64,000 nt of DNA from Leishmania martiniquensis (taxonomy: Eukaryota > Euglenozoa > Kinetoplastea > Trypanosomatida > Trypanosomatidae): contig NC_090151.1 of the NCBI RefSeq assembly GCF_017916325.1, positions 602,501 through 666,500 on the forward strand, given 5' to 3'. A program made the position numbers and the translations under genes. Below are positions 51,587 to 61,780 of the stretch, piece by piece; position 1 is the stretch's first letter, and every line of letters begins with the position of its first letter. Below the pieces are notes generated by a model, which saw only the letters and a list, made by a program, of their open reading frames with translations, ran no database searches and was not told the DNA's origin.

Positions 51587-52905
51587 TGTGCCCCGTGCTC
51601 TGCCCCCCCCCCTCTGTCGCTTCTCTCCTCTTTGTGCCCCAGATCAATGCCTCCGGTTGACTTTACTCGAGTTGCGCCTGCATGTGCGTATCACCACCCG
51701 GTTTCTCTTTTTGACTGTGTGTGTATGTGTGTGTGTGTGCGTGAGTAGGTGCGAGGGTATGGGCCGGCATGTTTGTAGTGGGTGAATTGGCCTGAGAATA
51801 GCGGCTCTGCCTGCCTCCAAGTATGCGAGGGCCGCGGTTGCTCGCGGTGAGTCGGTTGTGAAGGCCCCGTGCACAGGAGTGGCTGCGGTCCCTAACGTGT
51901 TGGAGCTGTAATTGCGCTAACCTACTCATATTTTTTGTTCGACTGTCGTTTGTCTTACTGTCATCGCATGTCGACCAGTTTCTCTGTCTGTGTAAGTGTG
52001 TGTGCCTGTTCTGTTGCCGCGTGCCGTTTTTCACACTGTCGGTGTAGCCCTTAATCGATGCAACCACAGCCGTGGAGAAACGTGGTCGCTCATCAGCTCC
52101 CCGACCGGCGCTCCGTGTCCTCTACACTCTCTGCGCAACTGTGTCCGTGCGGCTGCTGATGTTATCTGGAAGCTGAAGAGTTGCGGCAGTGCCTGATTGC
52201 AGCCATGCCCAATCACGAGAAGCGAAGGCGGCGCGTGTACTAGCGTCTACTGCGCTCGTGACTTTCTACTTAGGGTCCCACCAAGCACATCAGCACGTGT
52301 GCATGTATTCTCGCCCTGAGGGTATGAAATGGCAGCTGCCTCTCGACGGGAATCTCTGTCACTGAATCCGTCTCTCTAACCTCTTGTGATGCCAGTCTCT
52401 TCGAGGGCGTTCCGTCAGTGGCCAGGCAACGGATCGCCCTCCAGCGCTCCACTCCAGCCTTCCCCAGCAACGCCTTTTCGAACTCTACTCCGTTCCTCAT
52501 CTTCCCTTTTTTCGTTTCCTATTTAAGTCTTCGCTCTGCGGCTGACAGGCTCGCGCAGCGCATGAGCGGACGTGACGCTTGCGTGCATCAGCAGCGACAC
52601 AGGTGCACCCATATCTGTCTGAGGTGCTTTTCTAGGAGAAAAAGGGGCAATAAAGACAGGCGAGAGCTGATTTGCGTTGACTATTGAACGCGCGTCCGCC
52701 TTGTGCGTCCATTACACGCCGTTCTACTCTTGCCGAGAGTTATATCCTCAACACCGGTCAATCTTTTTTTTTTGTACGTGCCCCCCTTTTTGCTCCCGAG
52801 CGTGCCGCGCCATCTCTCGTGACTCGCCTTCGCTCTCCTTCCGCATCGAGATCGCGGCGCCCCTGGACACGAAGGGTGCATTATCACAACAACTGGGTGA
52901 GACTC
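51587..52905. other. Spacer between prohibitin and the IPI3-like gene
   Basis: GT repeats lie at 51716-51740 and a C-run at 51603-51611. A T-run (52763-52773) followed by cccccctttttgctcccgag gives an AG at 52799-52800, the likely splice acceptor for the next gene. No gene is seen. Confidence 0.5.
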
Positions 52906-54258
52906 ATGTCGGTGAGGGAGATCACCATCGACCTGCCGCTCGCGGCGGAATCGGTGCTGGACGCTGATAATGGCATCACGGCGACCAGTGCCGTCTCGCT
53001 TCTTGGCGACCAGGCGGTGATCATTGGTACTAGCGAAGGCAGCATCCTACTCTGCTCTCCCGTCAGTGAGGACACACACATCCTGGCGCCGCGTACCGAA
53101 ACGGTACTGCACTGCGGGGCCATCTATGATCTCGCCGTCAGCTCACATCATCTTGTCGCGACGGGTGGCCACGACGCTGTCAGCTGCATCTTGCCCCTGC
53201 ACGCACTTTACCGCGACCCTGGGGCCACACAGTGCCGGCGGATCACGGGGCACGCTGTTCCTGTCGTCGCAGTCTGCTTCCTCTCCGATGGGACATCTTT
53301 GGTGACTCTTGGGGCTGACGGACGCGTGCTTGCAATCGATGTGCGCAGCGGGTCCGTTCTGACATCTCTCTTGTGCGGTTTCGCTGCGGCCTGCTTCGCA
53401 TGCTCGCTAGATGAGACGCAGCTGTTTGTTGGCGGTCGCTCTCTTGCCTCAATCGACTTGGTTCACGCTATGCGGCCGACATCTTTGCAGTCTATCGCCG
53501 CTACTGCCGCTGGGACCGATACATGGGCATCTTTGTCAAGTTCCACTACCGCATCCGGTGACGCGGCTTTCCCTCGTACTCCAGCATGGCTGCGGCTGTA
53601 TGAATGGGAAGACGAGTCTAAAGATACTGCTGGCGCATTGCGACGGCAGTTCCGGACACCTCTCCACACGTTCATCCGCTCGCTGTGCGTCGACTCAGGC
53701 GACGGCACCTTGACTGCTATATTTGCTCGCTACACGCCGGGCACCGCATCTGCGGTGGTCTGTGGAAGCGCGCGATGGGCCGCCGCTGGTGGTAGGTCGG
53801 CGTCCGAGACGACCTGGTCCCCTGAGGCCTTGCGAGGTGTCTCTGGTGCACTACATCGTCACGTCTCGGGAGGCCGCTGTCTGGGTGTAGCGGCTGAGAA
53901 GTTGCGTGTACGGTGCCAGATAAAGGCGGCCGCTCGGCCTTCCACCAAGCAAGCTCCTGGGAAGCCTGGGCCGTTACGGTCTACCTCGACAGCGCTCTGG
54001 AACGGTCGCTGGTACGAGTCCGCGTTTGAGCTCATAGCTGGCCCGCCTCAGCTCACCGCATGTGACAACCGAGCCGAGGCGTCAGATTTCACAGAGAAGG
54101 GCAGCCGAGAGTGCTTCCCATTGCCTGGCCCTCGTACCCCTGGCGAAGAACTACTCATCGCCCAGGCGGAATGCGACGAAGTGCAGCGTGAGTGCGATGC
54201 GTTAGTCTTTCAGATTAAGAGCCTTCTCGGCCAGAAGGTGCCGATCCGGTCGTTGTAA
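52906..54258 (+). CDS. WD-repeat protein resembling IPI3/WDR18
   Basis: This encodes 450 residues from the ATG at 52906 (MSVREITIDLPLAAESVLDA); the 74 codons open upstream start with TTG. WD40 blades are visible: IYDLAVSSHHLVATGGHDA, ITGHAVPVVAVCFLSDGTSL with VTLGADGRVLAIDVRSGSVL, then LLCGFAAACFACSLDETQLF and VGGRSLASIDL. The order 'GH..PV..V....dg..L.T...D..v...D.rsG..L.s.l......a...d..e..lfvGg' is that of WDR18/Ipi3, a Rix1-complex subunit for 60S ribosome maturation. The C-terminus ends in a short coiled-coil helix (QAECDEVQRECDALVFQIKS), which Ipi3/WDR18 also has. The middle (about 200-400) is poorly conserved and Ser/Arg-rich. It is certainly a WD protein; the IPI3 assignment is tentative. 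Confidence 0.75.
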   Translation: MSVREITIDLPLAAESVLDADNGITATSAVSLLGDQAVIIGTSEGSILLCSPVSEDTHILAPRTETVLHCGAIYDLAVSSHHLVATGGHDAVSCILPLHALYRDPGATQCRRITGHAVPVVAVCFLSDGTSLVTLGADGRVLAIDVRSGSVLTSLLCGFAAACFACSLDETQLFVGGRSLASIDLVHAMRPTSLQSIAATAAGTDTWASLSSSTTASGDAAFPRTPAWLRLYEWEDESKDTAGALRRQFRTPLHTFIRSLCVDSGDGTLTAIFARYTPGTASAVVCGSARWAAAGGRSASETTWSPEALRGVSGALHRHVSGGRCLGVAAEKLRVRCQIKAAARPSTKQAPGKPGPLRSTSTALWNGRWYESAFELIAGPPQLTACDNRAEASDFTEKGSRECFPLPGPRTPGEELLIAQAECDEVQRECDALVFQIKSLLGQKVPIRSL

Positions 54259-55042
54259 GGCCGCAAAGCTGCACATCGAGATTGGAGGCTTAAGTTTCCA
54301 TTGTGGTGGGCCGCGCTTGTTTAGGTCTTCCTCGCCCACTCCCTCACGCGTTCTCCCTCTCTCCCTGTTTGTGTGTGTATGCGTCTCACCAAAGCACCGC
54401 TTTACAACCGCCGCGTCTGTCTCCCGTCGAATCGGAGGTGCTTTCTTTTGGTCGTTTAATCTGTTCGAACTCCGTGTGACTCCTTAAGGTGGGAGGGCTG
54501 AAGAGGACGGCTCATCTGCTGTTGCCGCCTCGCCTCCCTTTCTTCTACCAGCGTAGCTCCGGAGTAGAACTATGAAGGATTGAATCACGGGCGCACGAAT
54601 GTGCCTATCCGTGCGTTCTGCTATGTCCTGCCACTGCTGCCCCCCTCCCTCCCGCCGATAGATTCTGAACCGGCAAGTTAGGGAGTGAGGGGCAACAGCA
54701 CAAAGCACCTGAGGCCGTGCTTCCGTTGGAGTGGCGTATATCTCTGTACGTATGCGTATCGCCTACGTCAAAAAGAATCGATGGGGGACTGCTCCACATC
54801 GCGGGACGTCAATGCCCCCTTCGCCCCCCCCACTCACACGGCACCGCCGATTCATTTGTCTCCCCTCTTGTCGTGTCTTTTTTCCCGCTCCTTTTTCCTA
54901 TGCGTCCATTTCATGGCTCCGACATGCTGCAGCTGCCCACCATCGTACGTCTCTGGCTCCGTGCTGGGGCCCGCTCCTCCCCGGCATTCGTCACCACCCA
55001 TACACAACAGCAGCCACACACGTGTGCACGCCCAAAGCGGGT
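54259..55042. other. Spacer upstream of the Prp31-like gene
   Basis: The stretch was searched for the missing N-terminal half of Prp31 in all three plus frames. None carries a helical coiled-coil-like sequence; open frames (for example 54731-55042) are Pro/Arg/His-rich. Pyrimidine runs at 54840-54900 suit trans-splicing. Confidence 0.5.
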
Positions 55043-55762
55043 ATGACCACGCCGAATCTGGATTCCCTCCTCGGTGTTTCACTAGCGACGGAGCTGGTGG
55101 CAAGAGCAGGAGGTCTTTGGAGGCTGTGCAAGCTGAGTGACGCTGCCCTTCGCATGCTGGGCACGGAGGAGTTTCAGAGCATAGCGAGTAGCTCTCGGGC
55201 GAAGCAGCTGCATGCTGGAATTTTGCTGAAGGCGCCGGTGTTTGTCGACGCCTTTGGGGACGAGGAGGAGACAGACACGACGGATTTGAAGGCGGCGCAG
55301 AAGGGCGCCGCTCAGCTGGGCCGCAAGTGCATGCTGGTCGCGAAGGCGGACCTCGCCGGCGCCTCCCCTGATGGCTCCCTCGGTGAAGCGGAGAAGGAGA
55401 AGCTCAAGGCCGCCTTCGCTCGACTACTGGCAGAGGGCAAAGTCACCGCTGAGGACACGCAGGCTCTCGCCGTGCCGTTTGTTTATGTCCGCGGTGAGGC
55501 AGCAAAGCACAAGCGTGGCGGTGTGAAGGAGCGGAGGAAGCGCGAGGCACAGCAGGAGCCGCTCAGTGTGGTTGCGCGAGCTACGCAGCGAGTTCGCATG
55601 GGCATCAGTGAGGAGGAGCAGGTGCAGCAGCTGCTGCAGAGAGAAGACATACGCAGCGAATTTGCCAAGGAGCGCGACCAGCAGCTGCTGAAGGAGTCGC
55701 GGAAGCGGCGGCGAGAGGTTGCCCATGACGAGTACGACGATCTGCAGAACATTTCTCTTTAG
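55043..55762 (+). CDS. Nop-domain protein matching the C-terminal half of Prp31
   Basis: This encodes 239 residues from the ATG at 55043 (MTTPNLDSLLGVSLATELVA). It aligns by eye with the second half of the splicing factor Prp31. LATELVARAGGLWRLCKLS then AALRMLG matches the Nop-domain block 'a..i...AGgl..L.kmpa..i..LG'; LKAAQKGAAQLGRKCMLVAK matches 'r.kaarlvaaKc.laarvD'; and VPFVYVRGEAAKHKRGGVKE with RRKREAQQ and RATQRVRMGI matches 'pLP.p.....kkRGGrr.rk.ke......i....nRm.fg'. The tail is a charged coiled coil. Human Prp31 (499 residues) has about 240 residues before this point that are absent here. Prp31 binds the U4 snRNA/15.5K complex in the U4/U6 di-snRNP. The gene is either a short trypanosomatid Prp31 or a separate Nop-domain protein. 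Confidence 0.72.
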   Translation: MTTPNLDSLLGVSLATELVARAGGLWRLCKLSDAALRMLGTEEFQSIASSSRAKQLHAGILLKAPVFVDAFGDEEETDTTDLKAAQKGAAQLGRKCMLVAKADLAGASPDGSLGEAEKEKLKAAFARLLAEGKVTAEDTQALAVPFVYVRGEAAKHKRGGVKERRKREAQQEPLSVVARATQRVRMGISEEEQVQQLLQREDIRSEFAKERDQQLLKESRKRRREVAHDEYDDLQNISL

Positions 55763-56980
55763 GGCACAGCACCGTTTGCGTGTATGCGTGTGGCTCTGCT
55801 CCACCAGGAAGCGATGGGAGAGGGAAAAAAGGCACCCCTGTCCATTCGCTGCTGTCGATGCTTTTTCTTCACGGATCTCTCTGCTGTACAGGTCAGGCGA
55901 TGTCGTCGTTTTCGGCGTGAGGTGTGCGTGATGAGGGGGGCTTCCCTCTATCATGCCCAGCCACCTCTTCGTCGCGTCACCCGTTGCGTGACTGTAGCGG
56001 GAGCGGCAGCGTGTAAAAAATATCGCCTCCCCCATGCGTGCACCGACGCGCACAGCCCGTTTCAGGAACGCGCAGGAAGACCAGAATCGAAACGCGCGTA
56101 TAGGTCAGCTGTCGACCGTCGCCATGGATGGCGCCCAAGAGAGGTGAGAAAGGCTGGCGCGTTGAAGCCGCGGCCAGCAGCCTGAGGACATCGAATGCCG
56201 CACCAGTCCTCCTCTCTTCTTCCCGCCATTTCGAATGCTGCAACAGTATGCTTGCTGCCCCTTCCCTCCTTCACTCCGCTGCTTCCGCTCTCTATTTCTC
56301 CTGCATTGCACTCCTCCCCTCCCTTTCCACGTTCACGGCACTTCTTTTACGCGCTGCCCACGATGATCCTTCGCCGCGCACACGCACATGTGCACGCATC
56401 TCTGCGGGCCCTACGCACGTGGCTAACCCGCTGCTCTCTCTCTCTCTTGCGTGTGTGTGTGTGTGCACACGGGCAGGTGGCGCAAAGTGCGGCGCGGATA
56501 CCTTTTTTCCAAGCGCTGGTCTGTCCCACTCTCGCCGCTCGTCCTCTCATTCCCCTCCCACCCTCCTCGAGCCGCCTGACCGGTGCTGTGCCCTTTCGCC
56601 TGCGCGCCTTCTGCCCAGTATCGCCTCTTCTGCATCTGTGCGTACCATCGAACGTGCCCGCAGACGCATGTGAACACCCATGCACCCAAACACATCCGCG
56701 TCTGTGCTTGCGTGCTTCATCCCACATCCCTTCCCCATTGCTGTGCGGGTTTCTATCTCTTCTATTCTGGTGTGCGGGGTCGCCGCACCGCTTTTGCCCG
56801 CTGCCGTCGATCTTGGCCACCTCTGCGACTCGACAAGTCGCTCTTGTGCGCTCAGCTCCTATTCGACTGATCCTTAGTTTCTGCTGCCACGCACTTTTCT
56901 TCAAGAACCCTTTTCGTGCGTGCATCCATAGCTGCACTGTGCTCTTCCCCCGTCCGCGGTATTCTCTGGCGGTTTCGGCG
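55763..56980. other. Spacer
   Basis: The stretch is rich in CT tracts (about 56240-56340 and 56540-56570) and GT repeats (about 56445-56465). The 300-codon plus frame crossing 56195-57097 is Ser/Pro/Leu/His-rich and without domains, apart from its last 40 codons, which may be the start of the relic that follows. Confidence 0.45.
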
Positions 56981-56984
56981 GGCT

Positions 56985-59900
56985 CAGCTCGAGAAGCGAT
57001 CCCGAGGCAATGTGGCGACACCGATGTTGGGCTGCAACAGTGCGACGCATTCATCGCTGCCCAGCGGAAAGCGAAACACCTCTCCTCTTTCACGTAGCGA
57101 GTCGGCGCGTATGAAATCAAAAGCAGGCTGGAGTGCCAGAGTACGGCTTCCGTGGCTGTGTCGAGGCTTGGGCGGCCCGCCCGTCGCGGTGCCGCGCCCT
57201 CTCACGGAGGACTCCACCCCGCAGGAGCATCAGAAGGCGGCTTGCAGATCACGCACTCCCGCGGAGGTGCCGATCTCCACTGAGACGCGTATTGGCGTGT
57301 GAGCGCGCCCTCAGGGGCTATCACCTCCACCACTGCCGCCCCTGCCTTCCTTTCACGACAACACAACCCATGCGAGCTGCCTGACGGAGCATCTGCTCTT
57401 CCTCGCAGCCGGTGACGACCCCATCGATCCCAGCCCGAGGGACTGAAGCACGGAATTTCAGCGGCTGTGGACGGAGGAGCTGCATGGTGAGGTGTGGGGG
57501 CGTATACTGTTCATGGCAGAATGTGCGATTTCCTGCAGGTGCTCGAGCACTTTGCCAAGGAGGCGGTGGAGTCGCTGTGGCGGGAGGGACATCTTTCACC
57601 TGCCGCTCGCTCCTCGTCTGCGACGTTCACGTGCGCACGCTACGGAAATATCCTGGTCTATGTGTGGCCCGACGTTAAGCTAGGCATGTAGACGCAGCGC
57701 AGCTTCCGTGCATTGACGGAGTGCTGCGTGCCACACCTCTCGCTGCCGCTGATGGCGGCTTTCCGCTGCTTTGGCGATGCCGTCACCGTCACCGCTGTTA
57801 TCTCCTTTGGTCGCGCGAGGCCAGTCGTGTATGCCGGCAACAGGCGCAGCGATTCAATGGTGCACATGCCCTTGCAGGAGCTTCTGGGAATGGTCCAAGG
57901 CGCACTGAGCGTGCTTCGCGGAGACCCTTGTGGCAAGGCGGCTGTAGTAGCGGGTAAGACAGGTGTCGAGGCGACCAAGCCGCCGCAGCGTAAGATAAGG
58001 GGCCTCGAGGTACGCAAGGGCATGGACACGCGCCTGTACGTGGTGAACTGTCTTGGTCTTCTGCCTCCGCTTTTCTCTAGCGGCAAAGAGCTGAGCCTGC
58101 GGCGGTGGCTTTACTTGACTCAGCACCCTCCGATGCCGTGGGCCAGCGGGTGGCACATGCGTGGGTGTCTGCCGGCGGGAGGCAGCTGCCGCTATGCAGT
58201 ACTTCAGAGCCGCTTTAAAAGTGCCGGTAGCGAGGCGCAACGTACCTTTTGTGCAGCTGCTGCACGAGAAGGGACTCAACGTGTCCTCGCTGGGCCTCAT
58301 CGCGCAGTGCGCACTGGCCGCCGACAAGGAGGTCCCCGTTGCCACGTGAGAGATGATTCTCCACCTGATCGCCGTCGAGGTCCTTGCCCGCGTGGTGCGC
58401 CGCTCCGTGCTCCACTCGATAGCGGGTGAGGGCCGTGCGCCGTCGCTGACGACCGCCAACGACTACCTGCAGCGCGCCGCCTGCTTCCTGTTCTGCGCGT
58501 CACAGGCGCGCTTTGAGAAGGGCTTGCTTCCGCTTCTCCGTAGAATGTTCTGGTTCGACGAGACGATCGACGCGGGGATGTATGTGCAGCTGCTCAAGCG
58601 CATACTGCAGCGGAAGGTGGTAGTTGTCACGAAGCGCATATGCGAGCTCTGCGGGCTGCGAGAGGCTCGAGGCAACATGGCTGAAATTGTGTGCCAGCCT
58701 TCGCACCACAACTACAGCTTCTTTTACTCTCCAGAGCACCAGAGACTGCTAGCGGCGCTGGTGCACGAGACGTCGAAGCGCCCAACGGCGTTCAAGGCTG
58801 CCTATCTCGTACCGCAGCGCATCCGCTTCTTCTGCCGTGGCGGCCGCCACGCGTCGGCGAGACGGGAGGCAACGCAGCTGGCGCATTTGCGCAGCCGTGA
58901 CATGTTGGAGTGCTTCCTCAACGCCGAGGCGTGGACGGCAGCCGCTCTCATGGCCGCTCGCTGTGGCAGTGAGGAGGACAGCGCAGACTTCATCAAGCGC
59001 GCTACCGGTGCCCTCTTCGACATCCCGACATTCCTTTCCATTCGGCCGCCTCCCACGCACGAATGCCGCCTCACCTGTGTTTCCTCCAGGGCCAGGTGCA
59101 CGCCGAGCTCGCGCATGGGCTCATCTGCACCCAACTTCGACTTTTTGAAGCCGCTGAGGCCCTTTTTTAGCGAGGCACTGCGCCTGCCGGACGTCGCTGA
59201 AGACGAGCGGCAGCCACATGTTCCTACATCTTCGCCAGCAGGCCGTCATCACTGCGCACTCTGAAAAGACGAAGGTGACGCAGATGAATCCGCAGTGGAG
59301 CACGGAGCTGCGCCCCATATCCCCTTCGATTCAAGGTGTCCACATCAGCGAGCTCTTCGGGTCTTTCTTCTTCGATCAGGGCATGCACCCCACCGCGCTG
59401 GGGCGCGTCTTTGGGAGTGCCTTGAGATCACTGAGCAGCTCCTCGGCACAGTGGCTTGCCGTGCGGGCGAAGCGCTCGACAAGCTGGCCTGCGTCTACTG
59501 CTGGGATGCGCGACAGTATGGCCTCTTCTGCAGGTGCATGCTGCACCGAGCCGAGGGCATCGTGCTGGAGCGGAGTAGGCTGTACTCGCTGCTGCACCTC
59601 AACATTGTCCACAGCATCGCGTCCGTCTTTATGCTGCGCAGCATGCTTGTCGCGGTGTCGAAAAGGCTGCATCTGTGGCGCACTCTCCCGCCTCGATGCA
59701 CTGGGCGCTTCTCGCGCGAGCACCCGGCCATCGTACGCATGGCCGTCATCAAATCAGAGGTTCGGGACGAGTTTGGCGAAATTGTGGTCTTCGTCACTCA
59801 GCGGTACTGGCGCGAACACCGCCGTCGCGCTCATCTGCGTGGCGTATGTGAGAGTAGCGCGCAGGAGATGCAGCGACTCGGACGTGCATTTCTTGTGCGG

Positions 59901-61780
59901 CGCGCGCGGCTGCATCTCTACCGCGGCTACGGCACTGCTGAGGACATCCTCCTCGCGGCTCAACGCTACGCCATGCGGACCTGCTCACGACGACTGATTC
60001 GCGCCGCCGCCCTGTTTTGAAAAGAGCAGCGGCACTGTAATCGAGAGCTGCAGCACCCCTGCCTCTTTTCACTCTGGTGGGGGCGTGGGGAGCAGCAGGT
60101 GCTGCTCGACGAACGACAGAGACTCGTGAAGGAGTTTTGGGCGGCCTCAGAGGCTTGCTTGCGAGACATGCGAAACGGAGCCCTTCTCGGGGTGAGAATA
60201 TCGGAGTGCAGCACCTCGATAGAGTTCGCAGACGGCACTTACTATGTTGAGGCGCTGATCCCCCTGTACCATCACCCGCGCGTTGTTCTCATGGCTGATG
60301 GGCACACTAGTGGTGCGCATGCCGCCCCGACACGCTCCACTGTGAACTACATGATGCATCAGCACCGTGACGCCGGCCTGACGAGGTACAGTTCTGCTGA
60401 CTGCCAAAATGTCGAAATCGTGTCTGGCGCCGATGGACTCCTTTACCTGACCGATTCCCTGGGCCTCTTCAGCTCACTGGCGCAACCGCAGCTAACGCTA
60501 GACGTGTCAACTCTGGAGCTGCCGGTAAACATCTTCGCGCTCGCCTGGGAGACGTGTACCGCCGGAACGGCAAAGGAAGTGATCGACATGTTGCAGCGTG
60601 CGCTGCTTTCACGCGCGTCAGAGGAGCGCGGGCTGTTGAGCATCTACTCTCTCTTCTACTTGACCTCGGCACGCTTTGCCGCAGGGGCTCACCTCGACGG
60701 TGCCACTCGTCTCTTCCAGCGGTGCTCGGCTGGGCTGCAGGAGAGCACCTCAGTTTTCCCTGCTGCGCTCATATCGTGCACAGAGGGGCGGCGCGCTCTC
60801 AGCCGCGCCGAAGCGGTTCTGCTAAAGACGGTAACATCAACTAGCATGGAGGCGACGACGTGGCGCAAGAACAACCGAGCTCCCCGGGCGCTGCATGCAA
60901 GACAGCGCAATCTCTGTAATACGACACGCTGTGCGACTCTGGAAAGAGCGTCGGAGGCTCGAGCGAGAAACGGGCATGGGCCATCCGGCCATGTACGAAG
61001 CGCTGCAGGCAGCAAGCTTCAAGGAGCAGATCAAGAGCCTTGTCGTCTCTGAGGCAAACACCCGCGTACTCATTGCAGGCGCTGAAGCCGACAAATATTA
61101 CCGTTTGCAGAAACGGAAAGTCTGTATGCGCAACGACGCAATGCTGAGACAGGCGTATGACTCTCGCGCGCAGATCTTCGTTGACAAGCTCGGCGCCGCC
61201 CTCAGGGACCTCGACGACGTGGCGTTTGCCATGAGGGCAGTGGTGGCTCACGCCACCACAGATATGCATCGCTGCATGCTGAGCGTCTTCCTTGCTGCTA
61301 GCCACCGCATAGAGCGTCGCGGCGTCATCTGCGAATGGCGTGCTGGCCTCCTCGCGGTAAAGGGGGCGACATGTTGAAGCTGGCCGATGCAGTCATCCGT
61401 GCTGAGTATCTTCGCGCATCTCGCGCTTTTCTACGCCACTGAGCGGAGGCTGAAGAGCACACTCGCCGCCGACTCCTGCCACCTTCTTCTGAAGGTGGCT
61501 TGTAGGCGCGATGGCATCGTCACGAAAGGAGGAGGAGTACCGCACGCTAGGGGAAGCGTTCCGCGCTTGGCCCCGGGACTGAGGATGACGAAGAGATGGA
61601 CATGGAGGAATGCCAGAGGAAGACGTCAATAGATGCGTTGTCGTCGTCATTTCTCTATACGGTGCGTAGTCGTGAACAGAATCTTGTTTTCGGCAGGCAG
61701 CGTGGCTTGACTCCCCCGACCTCTTCCTGTTTCACTTCACCGACGCGCTGCGTGGATGGTGCCGCAGCGTGTGCTTGACC
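56985..61780 (+). pseudogene. Large decayed gene with duplicated CLU-like motifs
   Basis: Protein-like fragments run along the plus strand for nearly 5 kb, broken by stops and frame changes. They include RMCDFLQVLEHFAKEAVESL (about 57520); FRCFGDAVTVTAVISFGRAR and GMDTRLYVVNCLGLLPPLF (57730-58080); LLHEKGLNVSSLGLIAQCAL (58255-58315); an in-frame TGA at 58347-58349; VLARVVRRSVLHSIAGEGRA through FIKRATGALFDIPTFL (58380-59040); a frame change, then TEQLLGTVACRAGEALDKLA to 60017; an in-frame TGA at 60018-60020 with coding sense resuming in the same frame; VEIVSGADGLLYLTDSLGLF (60412-60470); a frame change near 60820; and KSLVVSEANTRVLIAGAEAD (61030-61090). 'G.D..LY..n.lGL' occurs twice and resembles the 'G.DGR.Yv.dl.r..P' block of CLU-domain proteins. 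It looks like a recently disabled large gene with internal duplication; the parent function is unknown. Confidence 0.7.

Noticed and set aside
56195..57097. 300-codon plus-strand frame
   Set aside because: Mostly Ser/Pro/Leu/Cys-rich translation of pyrimidine tracts; only its last part may belong to the pseudogene that follows.
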